Both the position numbers and the translations under genes were made by a program. The notes beneath the pieces are model-generated. The model did no database searches. It was not told where the DNA came from and worked only from the letters and a program-made list of their open reading frames with translations. Positions 1-6,345 of a stretch of 6,752 bases of DNA are shown here, one piece after another. The stretch's first letter is position 1. Each line of letters opens with the position of its first letter. This DNA is from Neisseriaceae bacterium (GTDB taxonomy: Bacteria; Pseudomonadota; Gammaproteobacteria; Burkholderiales; Neisseriaceae): positions 1 to 6,752 of the forward strand of contig JAGNPU010000101.1 of assembly GCA_017989485.1 (NCBI GenBank), in the 5' to 3' direction.

Positions 1-1200
1 GATGATGAATTTGGTGTACATAAACTGGCGTAAAAAGCTCCAGCAGCCCATCATCACGCGCTTGGCGTGGCCGGCGTATTGCTTTTTAATGCTGACCACG
101 GCCATTCGGTAAGAACAGCCTTCCGGCGGCAGGTAAAAGTCGACGATTTCCGGAAATTGTTTTTGCAACAGCGGCACAAACACCTCGTTCAAGGCCACGC
201 CCAAAATCGCCGGCTCATCCGGGGGTTTGCCGGTGTAGGTGCTGTGGTAAATGGCGTTTTCGCGCATGGTGATGCGCTCGACCGTGAACACCGGGAAATG
301 GTCTTGCTCGTTGTAATAGCCGGTGTGGTCGCCGTAAGGGCCTTCCAGAGCGACTTCATGGGGGTGGATGACGCCTTCGAGCACGATTTCGGCGCGCGCC
401 GGCACCTGTAAGTCGTTGCCGATGCACTTCACCAGTTCGGTGCGGCTGCCGCGCAATAGGCCAGCAAACTGATATTCAGACAGGGTGTCAGGCACGGGGG
501 TGACGGCACCGAGGATGGTCGCCGGGTCACAGCCCAAGACCACGGCCACCGGATAAGGCGTGTCAGGGAACTGGGCCTTATGGGCCTGAAAGTCGAGGGC
601 GCCGCCGCGGTGGGCTAACCAGCGCATGATGAGCTTGTTCTTACCCAGCAGCTGTTGGCGGTAAATGCCAAGGTTTTGGCGCTTCTTGTGCGGGCCGCGG
701 GTCACGGTTAAGCCCCAGGTCACCAAGGGGGCCACGTCGTCGGGCCAGCAGTGCTGAATTGGCAGCTGGGTCAGGTCGACGTCGTCGCCTTCGATGACAA
801 TGCTTTGGCAGGGCGCTTTTTTGACCACGTTGGGCGCCATGCTCCATAAGTCTTTGAGCAGCGGCAGCTTGCTGAAGGCATCCTTAATGCCCTTAGGCGG
901 CTCGGGCTCTTTTAAATAGGCCAGGGTTTTGCCCACTTCGCGCAGGTCGGCTAGGGTGTGGGCGCCCATGCCCATGGCGACGCGCTCGGGCGTGCCAAAC
1001 AAATTGGCCAGTACCGGCATGTCGTAGCGATGGCCGTTGTGCTCTGGGCGTTCAAACAGCAAGGCTGGGCCGGCGGCTTGCAGCACGCGGTCGGCGATTT
1101 CGGTCATTTCCAAAACGGGCGAGACGGGGGTTTGGATGCGTTTGAGCTGGTCGGTTTGCTCCAGCTGGGCGATGAAGGTTCTTAAGTCGGTATATTTCAT
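1..1200 (-). CDS. ubiD: UbiD, 4-hydroxy-3-polyprenylbenzoate decarboxylase (3' part cut off by window edge)
   Basis: The frame is open without a stop from ATG at 1200 to base 1, giving 400 residues of a protein usually near 490, so about 90 C-terminal residues lie outside the window. UbiD enzymes decarboxylate the polyprenylated 4-hydroxybenzoate intermediate of ubiquinone synthesis using prenylated FMN made by UbiX; no ubiX is seen here. Visible signatures are NLGIYR at residues 176-181 (cofactor and metal loop), RWLAHRGG at 193-200, Glu242 in SEYQFAG (metal ligand position) and EGPYGDHTG at 286-294 with Asp291 at the proposed catalytic acid position. The start [10 protein letters not shown] is a typical UbiD N-terminus. 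The ribosome site is weak (GAAGCGAG about 9 bases upstream). The preceding SPFH gene on the same strand ends 136 bases upstream with a terminator between, so ubiD is probably transcribed separately. Family assignment is very secure. Confidence 0.97.
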   Translation of the reverse strand, partial: MKYTDLRTFIAQLEQTDQLKRIQTPVSPVLEMTEIADRVLQAAGPALLFERPEHNGHRYDMPVLANLFGTPERVAMGMGAHTLADLREVGKTLAYLKEPEPPKGIKDAFSKLPLLKDLWSMAPNVVKKAPCQSIVIEGDDVDLTQLPIQHCWPDDVAPLVTWGLTVTRGPHKKRQNLGIYRQQLLGKNKLIMRWLAHRGGALDFQAHKAQFPDTPYPVAVVLGCDPATILGAVTPVPDTLSEYQFAGLLRGSRTELVKCIGNDLQVPARAEIVLEGVIHPHEVALEGPYGDHTGYYNEQDHFPVFTVERITMRENAIYHSTYTGKPPDEPAILGVALNEVFVPLLQKQFPEIVDFYLPPEGCSYRMAVVSIKKQYAGHAKRVMMGCWSFLRQFMYTKFII

Positions 1201-1233
1201 GGGACGCTGGCTCGCTTCAGTAAACAATGAGCT

Positions 1234-1262
1234 ATTCTAAACCATTCAAGGCCTGAATGCAT
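1234..1262 (-). promoter_or_regulatory. Tentative ubiD promoter with an internal dyad
   Basis: Read on the minus strand, TAGAAT (1234-1239) matches the -10 consensus at 5 of 6 positions and lies between the upstream terminator and ubiD. No good -35 sits at the usual distance (ATGCAT at 17 bp, 2 of 6). An inverted repeat CATTCA-AGGCC-TGAATG spans 1243-1259, inside the presumed spacer. A weak -35 plus a dyad would fit a factor-dependent promoter, but this is inference from position only. Confidence 0.3.
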
Positions 1263-1274
1263 GGGAGAAGCCCG

Positions 1275-1311
1275 AAAGAAAAAACAGCGCCTCTGAGGTT
1301 CAGAGACGCTG
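1275..1311 (-). terminator. Rho-independent terminator after the SPFH gene
   Basis: On the minus strand a 12-bp stem with one mismatch (arms CAGCGTCTCTGA and TCAGAGGCGCTG, three-base loop) at 1285-1311 is followed directly by six T residues (1279-1284) and a further TTT. It starts 25 bases past the SPFH stop codon, so it closes that transcription unit and separates it from ubiD. Confidence 0.9.
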
Positions 1312-1336
1312 TGGGTGAGACACCAAAACCAAGCGC

Positions 1337-2293
1337 TTAGGCTTTGCTTTGGCCTTTGACGATTTGCAAGCCTGCGCTCACCAAACCGGCCATGTCGGCG
1401 ACGTTGGCCGGCATGATCAGGGTGTTGCTTTCTTTGGCCATTTTGCCAAAGGCTTCGACGTACTGCTCGGCAACCTTCAGGTTCACCGCTTCCATGCCGC
1501 CTGGCATGCGGGTGGCTTCGGCAATGCTGCGAATCGCATCGGCGGTGGCGTCGGCCACCAGGCGCAGCGCTTGGGCTTCGCCTTCGGCTTTGTTCACCTG
1601 AGCGATTTTTTCACCGCTGGATTGGTTAATCGCGGCCTGCATTTCGCCTTCAGATTCCTGAATGGCGGCTTCGCGCGAACCGGTGGCCAAGTTGATTTGT
1701 TCTAGCTTACGGCCTTCAGACTCGGCAATACGCGCCCGTTTTTCACGTTCGGCGGTAATTTGCTGTTGCATCGAACGCAAAATTTCTTGCGGGGGCACCA
1801 GGTCTTTGATTTCATAACGCAATACTTTAACGCCCCAAGACACGGCGGCTTCGTCTAGCGCAGCCACCACGGTTTTGTTGATGTCGTCACGTTCTTCGAA
1901 GGTTTTGTCCAACTCCATCCGGCCAATCACCGAACGCAGCGTGGTTTGCGCCAGTTGGGTAATCGCAATAATGTAGTTGCTGGTGCCGTAAGAGGCTAGG
2001 GTTGGGTCGGTGACTTGGAAGTAGAGGATGCCGTCCACGGTCAACTGCGTGTTGTCACGGGTGATACACACTTGGCTAGGCACGTCTAAAGGAATTTCTT
2101 TGAGGCTGTGTTTGTAGGCCAGTTTGTCCACAAATGGGATCAAGATGTTTAAGCCTGGTTTCAACGTGCTTTTGTAACGGCCTAGGCGCTCTACCACGAA
2201 GGCAGTTTGCTGTGGGACCACGGTGATGCTGAGTTTGGCAAACATAAATGCCACAGCAACAACTAAAATACCAAGGATCATGGTTTCTGACAT
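1337..2293 (-). CDS. qmcA: SPFH/stomatin/prohibitin-family membrane protein (QmcA-like)
   Basis: The 318-residue protein has one N-terminal hydrophobic segment (about residues 5-19), then a stomatin/prohibitin (PHB) domain from about 24 to 180. That domain includes VVPQQTAFVVERLGRY at the start and LRSVIGRMELDKTFEERDDIN in the middle. A Glu/Ala/Gln-rich helical region likely to form a coiled coil follows (about 180-262), then a conserved tail (AVNLKVAEQYVEAFGKMAKE, near 269-288). SPFH proteins oligomerise in the membrane and organise microdomains or chaperone membrane proteases; E. coli QmcA is the closest named relative I can suggest. The start at 2293 has AGGAG eight bases upstream. The gene follows the NfeD gene by 24 bases, the standard pairing of these families, and ends at a strong terminator. 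The family is certain; the symbol is by analogy. Confidence 0.93.
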   Translation of the reverse strand: MSETMILGILVVAVAFMFAKLSITVVPQQTAFVVERLGRYKSTLKPGLNILIPFVDKLAYKHSLKEIPLDVPSQVCITRDNTQLTVDGILYFQVTDPTLASYGTSNYIIAITQLAQTTLRSVIGRMELDKTFEERDDINKTVVAALDEAAVSWGVKVLRYEIKDLVPPQEILRSMQQQITAEREKRARIAESEGRKLEQINLATGSREAAIQESEGEMQAAINQSSGEKIAQVNKAEGEAQALRLVADATADAIRSIAEATRMPGGMEAVNLKVAEQYVEAFGKMAKESNTLIMPANVADMAGLVSAGLQIVKGQSKA

Positions 2294-2317
2294 GCAGAAG
2301 TCTCCTAAATGAGTGGG

Positions 2318-2728
2318 TTAAATAGACTGAATGATGAGTAAGTTGCCTTCTTTGCCCACGATGATGGCCTGTTGGGTGTCGGTTGGCAGATTTTGTTCGG
2401 TAAAGCGCGCTTGCCAAATGGCACCGCGGTAGCGCACGTTGATCTCGCCGGCCGCATTAATCGACTCGATGCTGACCACTTGCTGCAGGTCTAAATCATC
2501 GGTGCGGTGGCCGCGACGTTTTTTGCGCTTTTGGTTGTATTGATAGGCGATGAAGCAGCCCAAGAAGGTCATGGCCGCCACAATGCCGAAGTTCACGGCA
2601 GTGCTTGTGCCCAGGAACACATCAGCCAGGCCTGCGGTCAACAGGGCCACGCTCATCACCAATAGATATAAGGTGGTGCTGAATAGTTCAGCCATTAGGA
2701 AAATCAGTGCAAAAGCAAACCAAATCAT
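2318..2728 (-). CDS. NfeD-family membrane protein (YbbJ-like), partner of the SPFH protein
   Basis: This 136-residue protein has a hydrophobic N-terminal half with two or three membrane segments (about residues 2-36 and 45-64). A basic stretch follows (QKRKKRRGHR, 66-75), then a soluble C-terminal domain (about 83-135) with the pattern of the NfeD OB-fold, including VRYRGAIWQARF at 98-109. Short NfeD proteins of this type lack the serine-protease domain of long forms and are encoded next to SPFH genes, as E. coli ybbJ is next to qmcA; they are thought to act with the SPFH oligomer. The start is well supported by GGAGG seven bases upstream. The gene is 85 bases past the SIMPL gene and 24 bases before the SPFH gene, so NfeD and SPFH are almost surely co-transcribed. 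The precise biochemical role is not known. Confidence 0.9.
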   Translation of the reverse strand: MIWFAFALIFLMAELFSTTLYLLVMSVALLTAGLADVFLGTSTAVNFGIVAAMTFLGCFIAYQYNQKRKKRRGHRTDDLDLQQVVSIESINAAGEINVRYRGAIWQARFTEQNLPTDTQQAIIVGKEGNLLIIQSI

Positions 2729-2799
2729 GGTGCTGCCTCCAAAATGGTGTTGCAGGAAAAGGAAGCGATTAGGCCCAAGAGCGACCCAATCAAGGTTTG

Positions 2800-2827
2800 A
2801 TCATACAGTAAAGTTATTGAATGTCAT
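2800..2827 (-). promoter_or_regulatory. Candidate internal promoter for nfeD-SPFH
   Basis: On the minus strand ATGACA (2822-2827, 5 of 6 to TTGACA) and TATGAT (2800-2805, 5 of 6 to TATAAT) are separated by 16 bp. The -35 overlaps the end of the SIMPL gene. The predicted transcript starts about 65 bases before the NfeD start codon. There is no convincing terminator between the two genes, so this would add to, not replace, read-through from upstream. Confidence 0.5.
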
Positions 2828-3557
2828 ATTCAATCGTGACGACCAAACGCACCAGTTTGTTGATGGTGGATTTGTCGTATTCCCCGCCCCAGCTTTCGGT
2901 GTCCTGTTGGCTGATTTGGTCCGATAAAATGTTAAACGAGCCTTGTGACGCCGTACGCATGGTGCCCACGGTGACCTTGCCGGTTTTGGCAAATTCGGTG
3001 GCGCGCTTGTGGGCGTCTTCGGTGGCGCTGGCGATTAAGGAATGCTTAATGGTTTCTAAATTACCCAGCAGGTATAAGGGCGCGGCAAAGTCAAACTGTG
3101 GCTGTTGGGCTTTAAACTCTAAGGCCTGTTTTTGCGCGCTGGCCACTTTTTGCACGTCTTTGTCGGTAATCACCAGGCTTTGGCTGGCGGCATAGCCGCT
3201 GTGTACCGACAGGGTGCGCTGCTGTTCGGCGTTGTAGACCTGTTCATAAGTGGGCTCGACGCTCATTTGGCCTAGCTGCTGTTGCTCGGTGGTGAAGCCT
3301 TGCTTGGTCAGAAAGGCGGTCAGCGTCGGCTGGCTGGCTTTGAGCGCGTCGATGGCGGCCTGATAGGTGTCGCCGTCGGTGGTGGTGTTGATGTGCCACT
3401 CGGCTAGGTCGGCGCTATAGGGCTTTTCTGACAGGCCTTTGACCGTAATGGTGCTGGGCTGACGCAGGTTTTTAAACTGTTGGCCCAGCACAAAGGCGCC
3501 GGCGATCATGCCGACGGCAATAAAGAGGCCTAAAAAGGAAAATTTACCAGCTTGCAT
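2814..3557 (-). CDS. SIMPL domain (DUF541) membrane-anchored periplasmic protein
   Basis: The 247-residue protein begins with a short basic-hydrophobic segment (residues 6-25) that looks like an uncleaved signal anchor. The rest has the SIMPL/DUF541 pattern: TITVKGLSEKPYSADLAEWH near residues 36-55, a Gln-rich helical middle, ASQSLVITDKDVQKV at 124-138, and a C-terminal LVRLVVTIEYDI strand. The soluble part is probably periplasmic. Relatives include E. coli YggE, linked to oxidative stress, and the family takes its name from SIMPL, a mammalian signalling protein; no enzymatic activity is established. I chose ATG 3557 over the upstream ATG at 3602: 3557 has AAGG seven bases upstream and puts the hydrophobic anchor at the N-terminus, while the extra 15 residues are polar and unlike the family. 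It lies 72 bases after rlmB and 85 before nfeD on the same strand. Confidence 0.9.
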   Translation of the reverse strand: MQAGKFSFLGLFIAVGMIAGAFVLGQQFKNLRQPSTITVKGLSEKPYSADLAEWHINTTTDGDTYQAAIDALKASQPTLTAFLTKQGFTTEQQQLGQMSVEPTYEQVYNAEQQRTLSVHSGYAASQSLVITDKDVQKVASAQKQALEFKAQQPQFDFAAPLYLLGNLETIKHSLIASATEDAHKRATEFAKTGKVTVGTMRTASQGSFNILSDQISQQDTESWGGEYDKSTINKLVRLVVTIEYDIQ

Positions 3558-3589
3558 GGACTCGCCTTTCGATGAAGAGGGGTCAAAAT

Positions 3590-3609
3590 GCCCGACGCCC
3601 AAAGCGGGC
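3590..3609 (-). other. Small hairpin between rlmB and the SIMPL gene
   Basis: Arms GCCCG (3605-3609) and CGGGC (3590-3594) enclose a 10-base loop on the minus strand and are followed by ATTTTG. It could act as a weak attenuator or terminator. The stem is only five base pairs and the T-run is short, so read-through from rlmB into the SIMPL gene is likely. Confidence 0.3.
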
Positions 3610-3629
3610 AGCGGGGGGTTGGGCTAGGA

Positions 3630-4376
3630 TTAGCCTTGTGCCAGGGTGCGTTGGCGACGGGTTTCGCTCAACACCACGCCGGCGCTGACCGACACGTTCA
3701 GGCTTTCCACCGTCCCAAACATGGGAATAGACACTAGGGTGTCGCACAGTTCACGCGTCAGGCGGCGCATGCCTTCGCCTTCATTGCCCATGACCCAGGC
3801 AATTGGGCCTTTGGCATCGTAATGATATAAGTCGGTGCTGCCTTCCATGTCGGTGCCAACGATCCAAATGCCACGGTCTTTTAGGTCGCGTATGGTGCGG
3901 GCCAGGTTGGTGACGGTAATGTAGGGCACGACTTCGGCGGCGCCGCAGGCCACCTTGCTCACGGTGGCGTTAAGGCCAGCGCTTTTGTCTTTAGGGGCTA
4001 TCACGGCGTGGACGCCCATGGCGTCGGCCACGCGTAGGCAGGCGCCTAGATTATGCGGGTCGGTAATGCCGTCTAAAATCAGCAAAAACGGCGGCTCTTT
4101 AATGTGGTCAAGCACGTCGTCTAAGTCAACGTGGTTTTTCGACGCGTCGATGAAGGCCACCACGCCTTGATGGCGGGCCTGCTTGCTTAAGGTATTAAGG
4201 CGTTCGGCGTCGGCAAAGACGATTTTGACCTTTTCGGCTTCGGCCTTGGCCAACACTTCGCGCATGCGGGCATCGTTTTTGCCTTCCTGAACATAAACCT
4301 CAACCAATGAGGCAGGGTTTTGCCACAGGCGGGCATTGAGGGCGTGAAAACCAAAGATTAAACGTTTATTGCTCAT
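3630..4376 (-). CDS. rlmB: RlmB, 23S rRNA (guanosine-2'-O-)-methyltransferase
   Basis: At 248 residues this is the normal length for TrmH/SpoU-family RlmB, which methylates the 2'-OH of a conserved guanosine in the peptidyl-transferase region of 23S rRNA (G2251 in E. coli) using S-adenosylmethionine. The N-terminal substrate-binding domain covers about residues 4-76 ([11 protein letters not shown], then RHQGVVAF). The knotted SPOUT domain carries all three signature motifs: [15 protein letters not shown] (101-115), [11 protein letters not shown] (196-206) and [17 protein letters not shown] (217-233). RlmB rather than a tRNA methyltransferase is favoured by the N-terminal domain and overall length. 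The start ATG has no recognisable Shine-Dalgarno sequence. It overlaps the TGA of a three-codon ATG-CAC-TCA-TGA frame just upstream. The gene follows ppa after a terminator and has its own TATAAT box. Confidence 0.95.
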   Translation of the reverse strand: MSNKRLIFGFHALNARLWQNPASLVEVYVQEGKNDARMREVLAKAEAEKVKIVFADAERLNTLSKQARHQGVVAFIDASKNHVDLDDVLDHIKEPPFLLILDGITDPHNLGACLRVADAMGVHAVIAPKDKSAGLNATVSKVACGAAEVVPYITVTNLARTIRDLKDRGIWIVGTDMEGSTDLYHYDAKGPIAWVMGNEGEGMRRLTRELCDTLVSIPMFGTVESLNVSVSAGVVLSETRRQRTLAQG

Positions 4377-4411
4377 GAGTGCATGACTTTTAAAAAGAAA
4401 GATAAGGGGTA

Positions 4412-4440
4412 ATTATAACTTAAATGCAGGGTTTTGACCG
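4412..4440 (-). promoter_or_regulatory. Promoter for rlmB
   Basis: On the minus strand a perfect TATAAT lies at 4412-4417, with CGGTCA (4435-4440, 3 of 6 to TTGACA) 17 bp upstream. The start would fall near 4405, leaving a leader of about 29 bases. A dyad at 4445-4460 and A/T-rich DNA lie just upstream of the -35. Confidence 0.55.
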
Positions 4441-4444
4441 CGTT

Positions 4445-4460
4445 ACCACGACGTTGTGGT
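4445..4460. repeat. 16-bp imperfect palindrome upstream of the rlmB promoter
   Basis: ACCACGACGTTGTGGT pairs end to end apart from one G-T and has ACCAC/GTGGT arms. It sits 4 bp upstream of the putative rlmB -35. On the plus strand it is followed by a TTTTATTTT run, so it could also be a terminator for plus-strand transcripts, but no plus-strand gene leads into it. An operator is an equal possibility. Confidence 0.35.
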
Positions 4461-4499
4461 GGTTTTATTTTAGGAAGGGGGCTGGGCCGGCGGCACCCA

Positions 4500-4521
4500 T
4501 AAAAAAACCGCCCGAAGGCGG
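4500..4521 (-). terminator. Rho-independent terminator after ppa
   Basis: On the minus strand CCGCC-TTCG-GGCGG forms a stem closed by the very stable UUCG tetraloop (4508-4521) and is followed by seven T residues (4501-4507). It begins 19 bases past the ppa stop codon and should isolate ppa from rlmB. Confidence 0.93.
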
Positions 4522-4540
4522 CTGTTTGGGGCAGGCGGGC

Positions 4541-5065
4541 TTACTTGAAGTTTTTTACGCCGTTTTCTAATTCCAGCTTGGCTTCGTCCATGCCGGCCCA
4601 GCCCTGAATTTTAACCCATTTGCCTTTTTCAAGGTCTTTATAGTGTTCGAAGAAATGCACCATTTGGTCGCGCAACAGCTGCGGCAAGTCTTCTAGTTTT
4701 TGGATGTCTTTGTACATGGTGCACAGTTTTTCAACCGGTACGGCCACGATTTTGGCGTCCACGCCGCCGTCGTCTTCCATTTTCAACACGCCCAGGGCGC
4801 GACAGCGAATCAACACGCCAGGGGGTAATGGGAAAGGCGTCACCACCAAAACGTCGCAAGGATCGCCATCACCAGACAGGGTGTTGGGCACAAAGCCATA
4901 GTTGGCTGGGTACATCATAGAGGTGCCCATGAAACGGTCTACCATAAGGGCGCCACTGTCTTTATCAAATTCATATTTGATCGGGGCAGCATTCGCAGAA
5001 ATTTCAATCACCACGTTGAAATCGTCAGGCATGCTGTTGCCTGGTTTGATCGCATTAATATTCAT
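4541..5065 (-). CDS. ppa: Inorganic pyrophosphatase (family I)
   Basis: Ppa hydrolyses pyrophosphate to two phosphates in the cytoplasm, pulling nucleic-acid, aminoacyl-tRNA and other PPi-releasing reactions forward. The 174-residue length matches bacterial family I enzymes (E. coli 176). Landmarks are VVIEISANAAPIKYEFDKDSGAL (18-40; Glu21, Lys30 and Glu32 at active-site positions), Arg44 in VDRF, Tyr56, the signature DGDPCDVLV (66-74; Asp66, Asp68, Asp71 as metal ligands) and Asp103 in GGVDAKIVAVP. HFFEHYKDLEKGKWVK (138-152) near the C-terminus is also characteristic. The start at 5065 has AAAGG six bases upstream. It is transcribed divergently from coq7 across a 123-base region and ends at a strong terminator, so it is probably a single-gene unit. 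Confidence 0.98.
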   Translation of the reverse strand: MNINAIKPGNSMPDDFNVVIEISANAAPIKYEFDKDSGALMVDRFMGTSMMYPANYGFVPNTLSGDGDPCDVLVVTPFPLPPGVLIRCRALGVLKMEDDGGVDAKIVAVPVEKLCTMYKDIQKLEDLPQLLRDQMVHFFEHYKDLEKGKWVKIQGWAGMDEAKLELENGVKNFK

Positions 5066-5111
5066 GATTTACCTTTGTTTGATTTGTTCGGTCAAAAAAA
5101 TAATGGGGTCT

Positions 5112-5123
5112 ATTATAGCAGCA
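5112..5123 (-). promoter_or_regulatory. Extended -10 promoter of ppa
   Basis: Reading the minus strand, TGCTATAAT gives a perfect TATAAT (5112-5117) preceded by TG one base away, the extended -10 form, which can work without a good -35. No convincing -35 is present at 16-18 bp. The -10 overlaps the left arm of the inverted repeat at 5115-5148. Confidence 0.65.
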
Positions 5124-5148
5124 ACTGCAGATAAATTTGTGCTGCTAT
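5115..5148. repeat. 9-bp inverted repeat between the divergent ppa and coq7 promoters
   Basis: ATAGCAGCA (5115-5123) and TGCTGCTAT (5140-5148) are exact inverted repeats separated by 16 bases. The left arm overlaps the ppa -10 and the right arm ends two bases before the coq7 -10, so the dyad is placed almost symmetrically over both promoters. TAATGGGG also occurs twice in direct orientation just outside (5101-5108 and 5153-5160). The layout looks like a shared operator; the binding factor is unknown. Confidence 0.5.
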
Positions 5149-5156
5149 CGTATAAT
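5128..5156 (+). promoter_or_regulatory. coq7 promoter
   Basis: A perfect TATAAT lies at 5151-5156, with a poor -35 (CAGATA, 3 of 6) 17 bp upstream at 5128-5133. The predicted start near 5163 leaves a leader of about 26 bases before the coq7 ATG. The weak -35 together with the adjacent inverted repeat suggests regulated rather than strong constitutive expression, which is inference. Confidence 0.6.
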
Positions 5157-5188
5157 GGGGACATTCATTTGAAAAAGAGGCCTGCGTG

Positions 5189-5809
5189 ATGTTAGATAAA
5201 GTGATTGCCAATGTCGACGTTGTGGTGAAAACGCTGTTTGCACCCGCCTACAGCATACGTGACTATCCTGACGCCCAGGTGGCTGAAGGGGCGTTAACCG
5301 ATGCCGAGCGACAACACGCTTTGGGCCTGATGCGGATTAACCACGTGGGTGAAGTCTGTGCTCAAGCCCTGTATCAGGGTCAGGCCTTGACCGCACGCAG
5401 CCAAGAAAACAAGGCGGCGCTGGCGCATGCGGCACAAGAAGAGGTGGAACATTTGGCCTGGACGGCACAGCGGGTGCAGGCCTTAGGCGGGCGCACCAGC
5501 TTGCTCAACCCTTTATGGTATGTCAGCTCTTTGGCCATGGGCGTCAGCGCCGGCCTGTTGGGCGATAAGTGGAACCTGGGCTTTTTGGAAGAAACCGAAT
5601 ACCAGGTGACGGCCCACCTGCAAGAACATTTGGCAGATTTGCCTGAGAATGACCACAAGAGTCGCGCCGTGGTCACCCAAATGGTGGAAGACGAGTTAAA
5701 ACATGCCCACATGGCGCATGATTTTGGCGCCGCGCCCTTGCCTGCGCCGATTAAGGGCTTGATGAAGTTGACGTCTAAGGTGATGACCACCATTAGCTAT
5801 CGGATTTAA
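5189..5809 (+). CDS. coq7: Coq7-type 2-polyprenyl-3-methyl-6-methoxy-1,4-benzoquinol (DMQ) monooxygenase
   Basis: Coq7 is a membrane-associated diiron enzyme that hydroxylates demethoxyubiquinol with O2, the next-to-last step of ubiquinone synthesis, replacing the flavin enzyme UbiF of enterics. The 206-residue protein shows the carboxylate-bridged diiron pattern: Glu55 in MRINHVGEVCAQALYQGQ (48-65), ExxH at Glu85-His88 (EEVEHLAW), Glu137 in ETEYQV, and ExxH at Glu169-His172 (EDELKHA). The hydrophobic stretch at about 106-133 is the likely membrane-contact region. Tandem starts exist: GTG at 5186 and ATG at 5189. I prefer the ATG because AGAGG (5176-5180) is eight bases from it and only five from the GTG. 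It is divergent from ppa and followed at once by a terminator, so it is probably monocistronic. Some annotations use the name ubiF-like for this role. Confidence 0.96.
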   Translation: MLDKVIANVDVVVKTLFAPAYSIRDYPDAQVAEGALTDAERQHALGLMRINHVGEVCAQALYQGQALTARSQENKAALAHAAQEEVEHLAWTAQRVQALGGRTSLLNPLWYVSSLAMGVSAGLLGDKWNLGFLEETEYQVTAHLQEHLADLPENDHKSRAVVTQMVEDELKHAHMAHDFGAAPLPAPIKGLMKLTSKVMTTISYRI

Positions 5810-5826
5810 CCGAAGCCTGATGAACC

Positions 5827-5852
5827 AGCCTGAAGCGATTCAGGCTTTTTTT
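5827..5852 (+). terminator. Rho-independent terminator after coq7
   Basis: Perfect 8-bp arms AGCCTGAA (5827-5834) and TTCAGGCT (5839-5846) enclose a GCGA (GNRA) tetraloop and run into seven T residues (5846-5852). It begins 17 bases past the coq7 stop and separates coq7 from the downstream VOC gene. Confidence 0.95.
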
Positions 5853-5884
5853 GTGCCGTTTTGGCGTGAGTATAGGGGTAGGGT

Positions 5885-6307
5885 ATGCAAGAGTGGGCGA
5901 AGGTAGTGCCAGAATTAATCGTCAGCGACGTGGCCAAAAGCCAGGCGTTTTGGGTGGGGATGATCGGGTTTGAGGTGATGTATGCCCGCCCGGAGGAAGG
6001 GTTTGTGTACCTGAATTTGGCGGGGGCACACATCATGCTGGAACAGGCCCAGCCCGAGCAATGGCTGCCTGCACCCTTGCAGCACCCCTTTGGCAATGGC
6101 ATCAATGTTCAGATTGAAGTGCCGGCCACTACACCCATTTTGGCCCGTTTAGACGAGCATGACTGGCCTTTGTTTGCACCGTTAGAGGAGCGCTGGTATC
6201 AGGCCGATACCGTCGAACATGGGCAGCGCCAGTTTTTGGTGCAGGATCCGGACGGGTATTTGTTGCGATTGGTTGAGGTTTTGGGGAATCGGCCCTATCG
6301 TGCTTGA
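5885..6307 (+). CDS. VOC-superfamily protein, bleomycin-resistance/glyoxalase-like
   Basis: The 140-residue protein has the two-module VOC fold pattern. The first module starts VPELIVSDVAKSQAFWVGMIGFEVMYARPEEGF (8-40) and continues with VYLNLAGAHIMLEQ. The second runs through NVQIEVP (74-80) to the diagnostic QFLVQDPDGYLLRLVEVLG (116-134). This is closest to the small Ble-type group, whose members bind and sequester bleomycin-like drugs as dimers, but most chromosomal relatives have no proven substrate. I do not see the histidine expected at the first glyoxalase metal-ligand position (VPEL instead of a His), so enzymatic glyoxalase I activity is unlikely. The start at 5885 has AGGGG six bases upstream. 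It lies 32 bases after the coq7 terminator; no strong promoter is visible in that short gap, so expression may rely on terminator read-through or a weak promoter. Confidence 0.88.
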   Translation: MQEWAKVVPELIVSDVAKSQAFWVGMIGFEVMYARPEEGFVYLNLAGAHIMLEQAQPEQWLPAPLQHPFGNGINVQIEVPATTPILARLDEHDWPLFAPLEERWYQADTVEHGQRQFLVQDPDGYLLRLVEVLGNRPYRA

Positions 6308-6328
6308 TGGCCGCGGCGGCCGCCATCA
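6305..6328. repeat. GC-rich inverted repeat overlapping the VOC stop codon
   Basis: TGATGGC (6305-6311) and GCCATCA (6322-6328) are exact inverted arms, and the DNA between them includes most of the perfect palindrome GGCGGCCGCC (6315-6324). It could slow or end transcription of the VOC gene, but only CCTTTGT follows, so it is not a canonical intrinsic terminator. Confidence 0.45.
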
Positions 6329-6345
6329 TGCCTTTGTCGTCGTCG

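Noticed and set aside
67..411. Plus-strand frames opposite ubiD
   Set aside because: The minus-strand ubiD frame is open over the same bases with full family motifs; the plus-strand frames are shadows.
2784..2810. Possible terminator between the SIMPL and NfeD genes (ATCAA-ACC-TTGAT)
   Set aside because: Only a five-base A/T-rich stem with no T-run; too weak to count as a terminator.
3558..3602. 15-residue N-terminal extension of the SIMPL protein from ATG 3602
   Set aside because: The added residues are polar and precede the membrane anchor, while ATG 3557 has a well-placed AAGG site and gives a normal signal-anchor N-terminus.
5380..5793. 137-codon minus-strand frame opposite coq7
   Set aside because: It lies fully inside the well-supported coq7 gene, shows no recognisable domain and has the composition expected of an antisense shadow.
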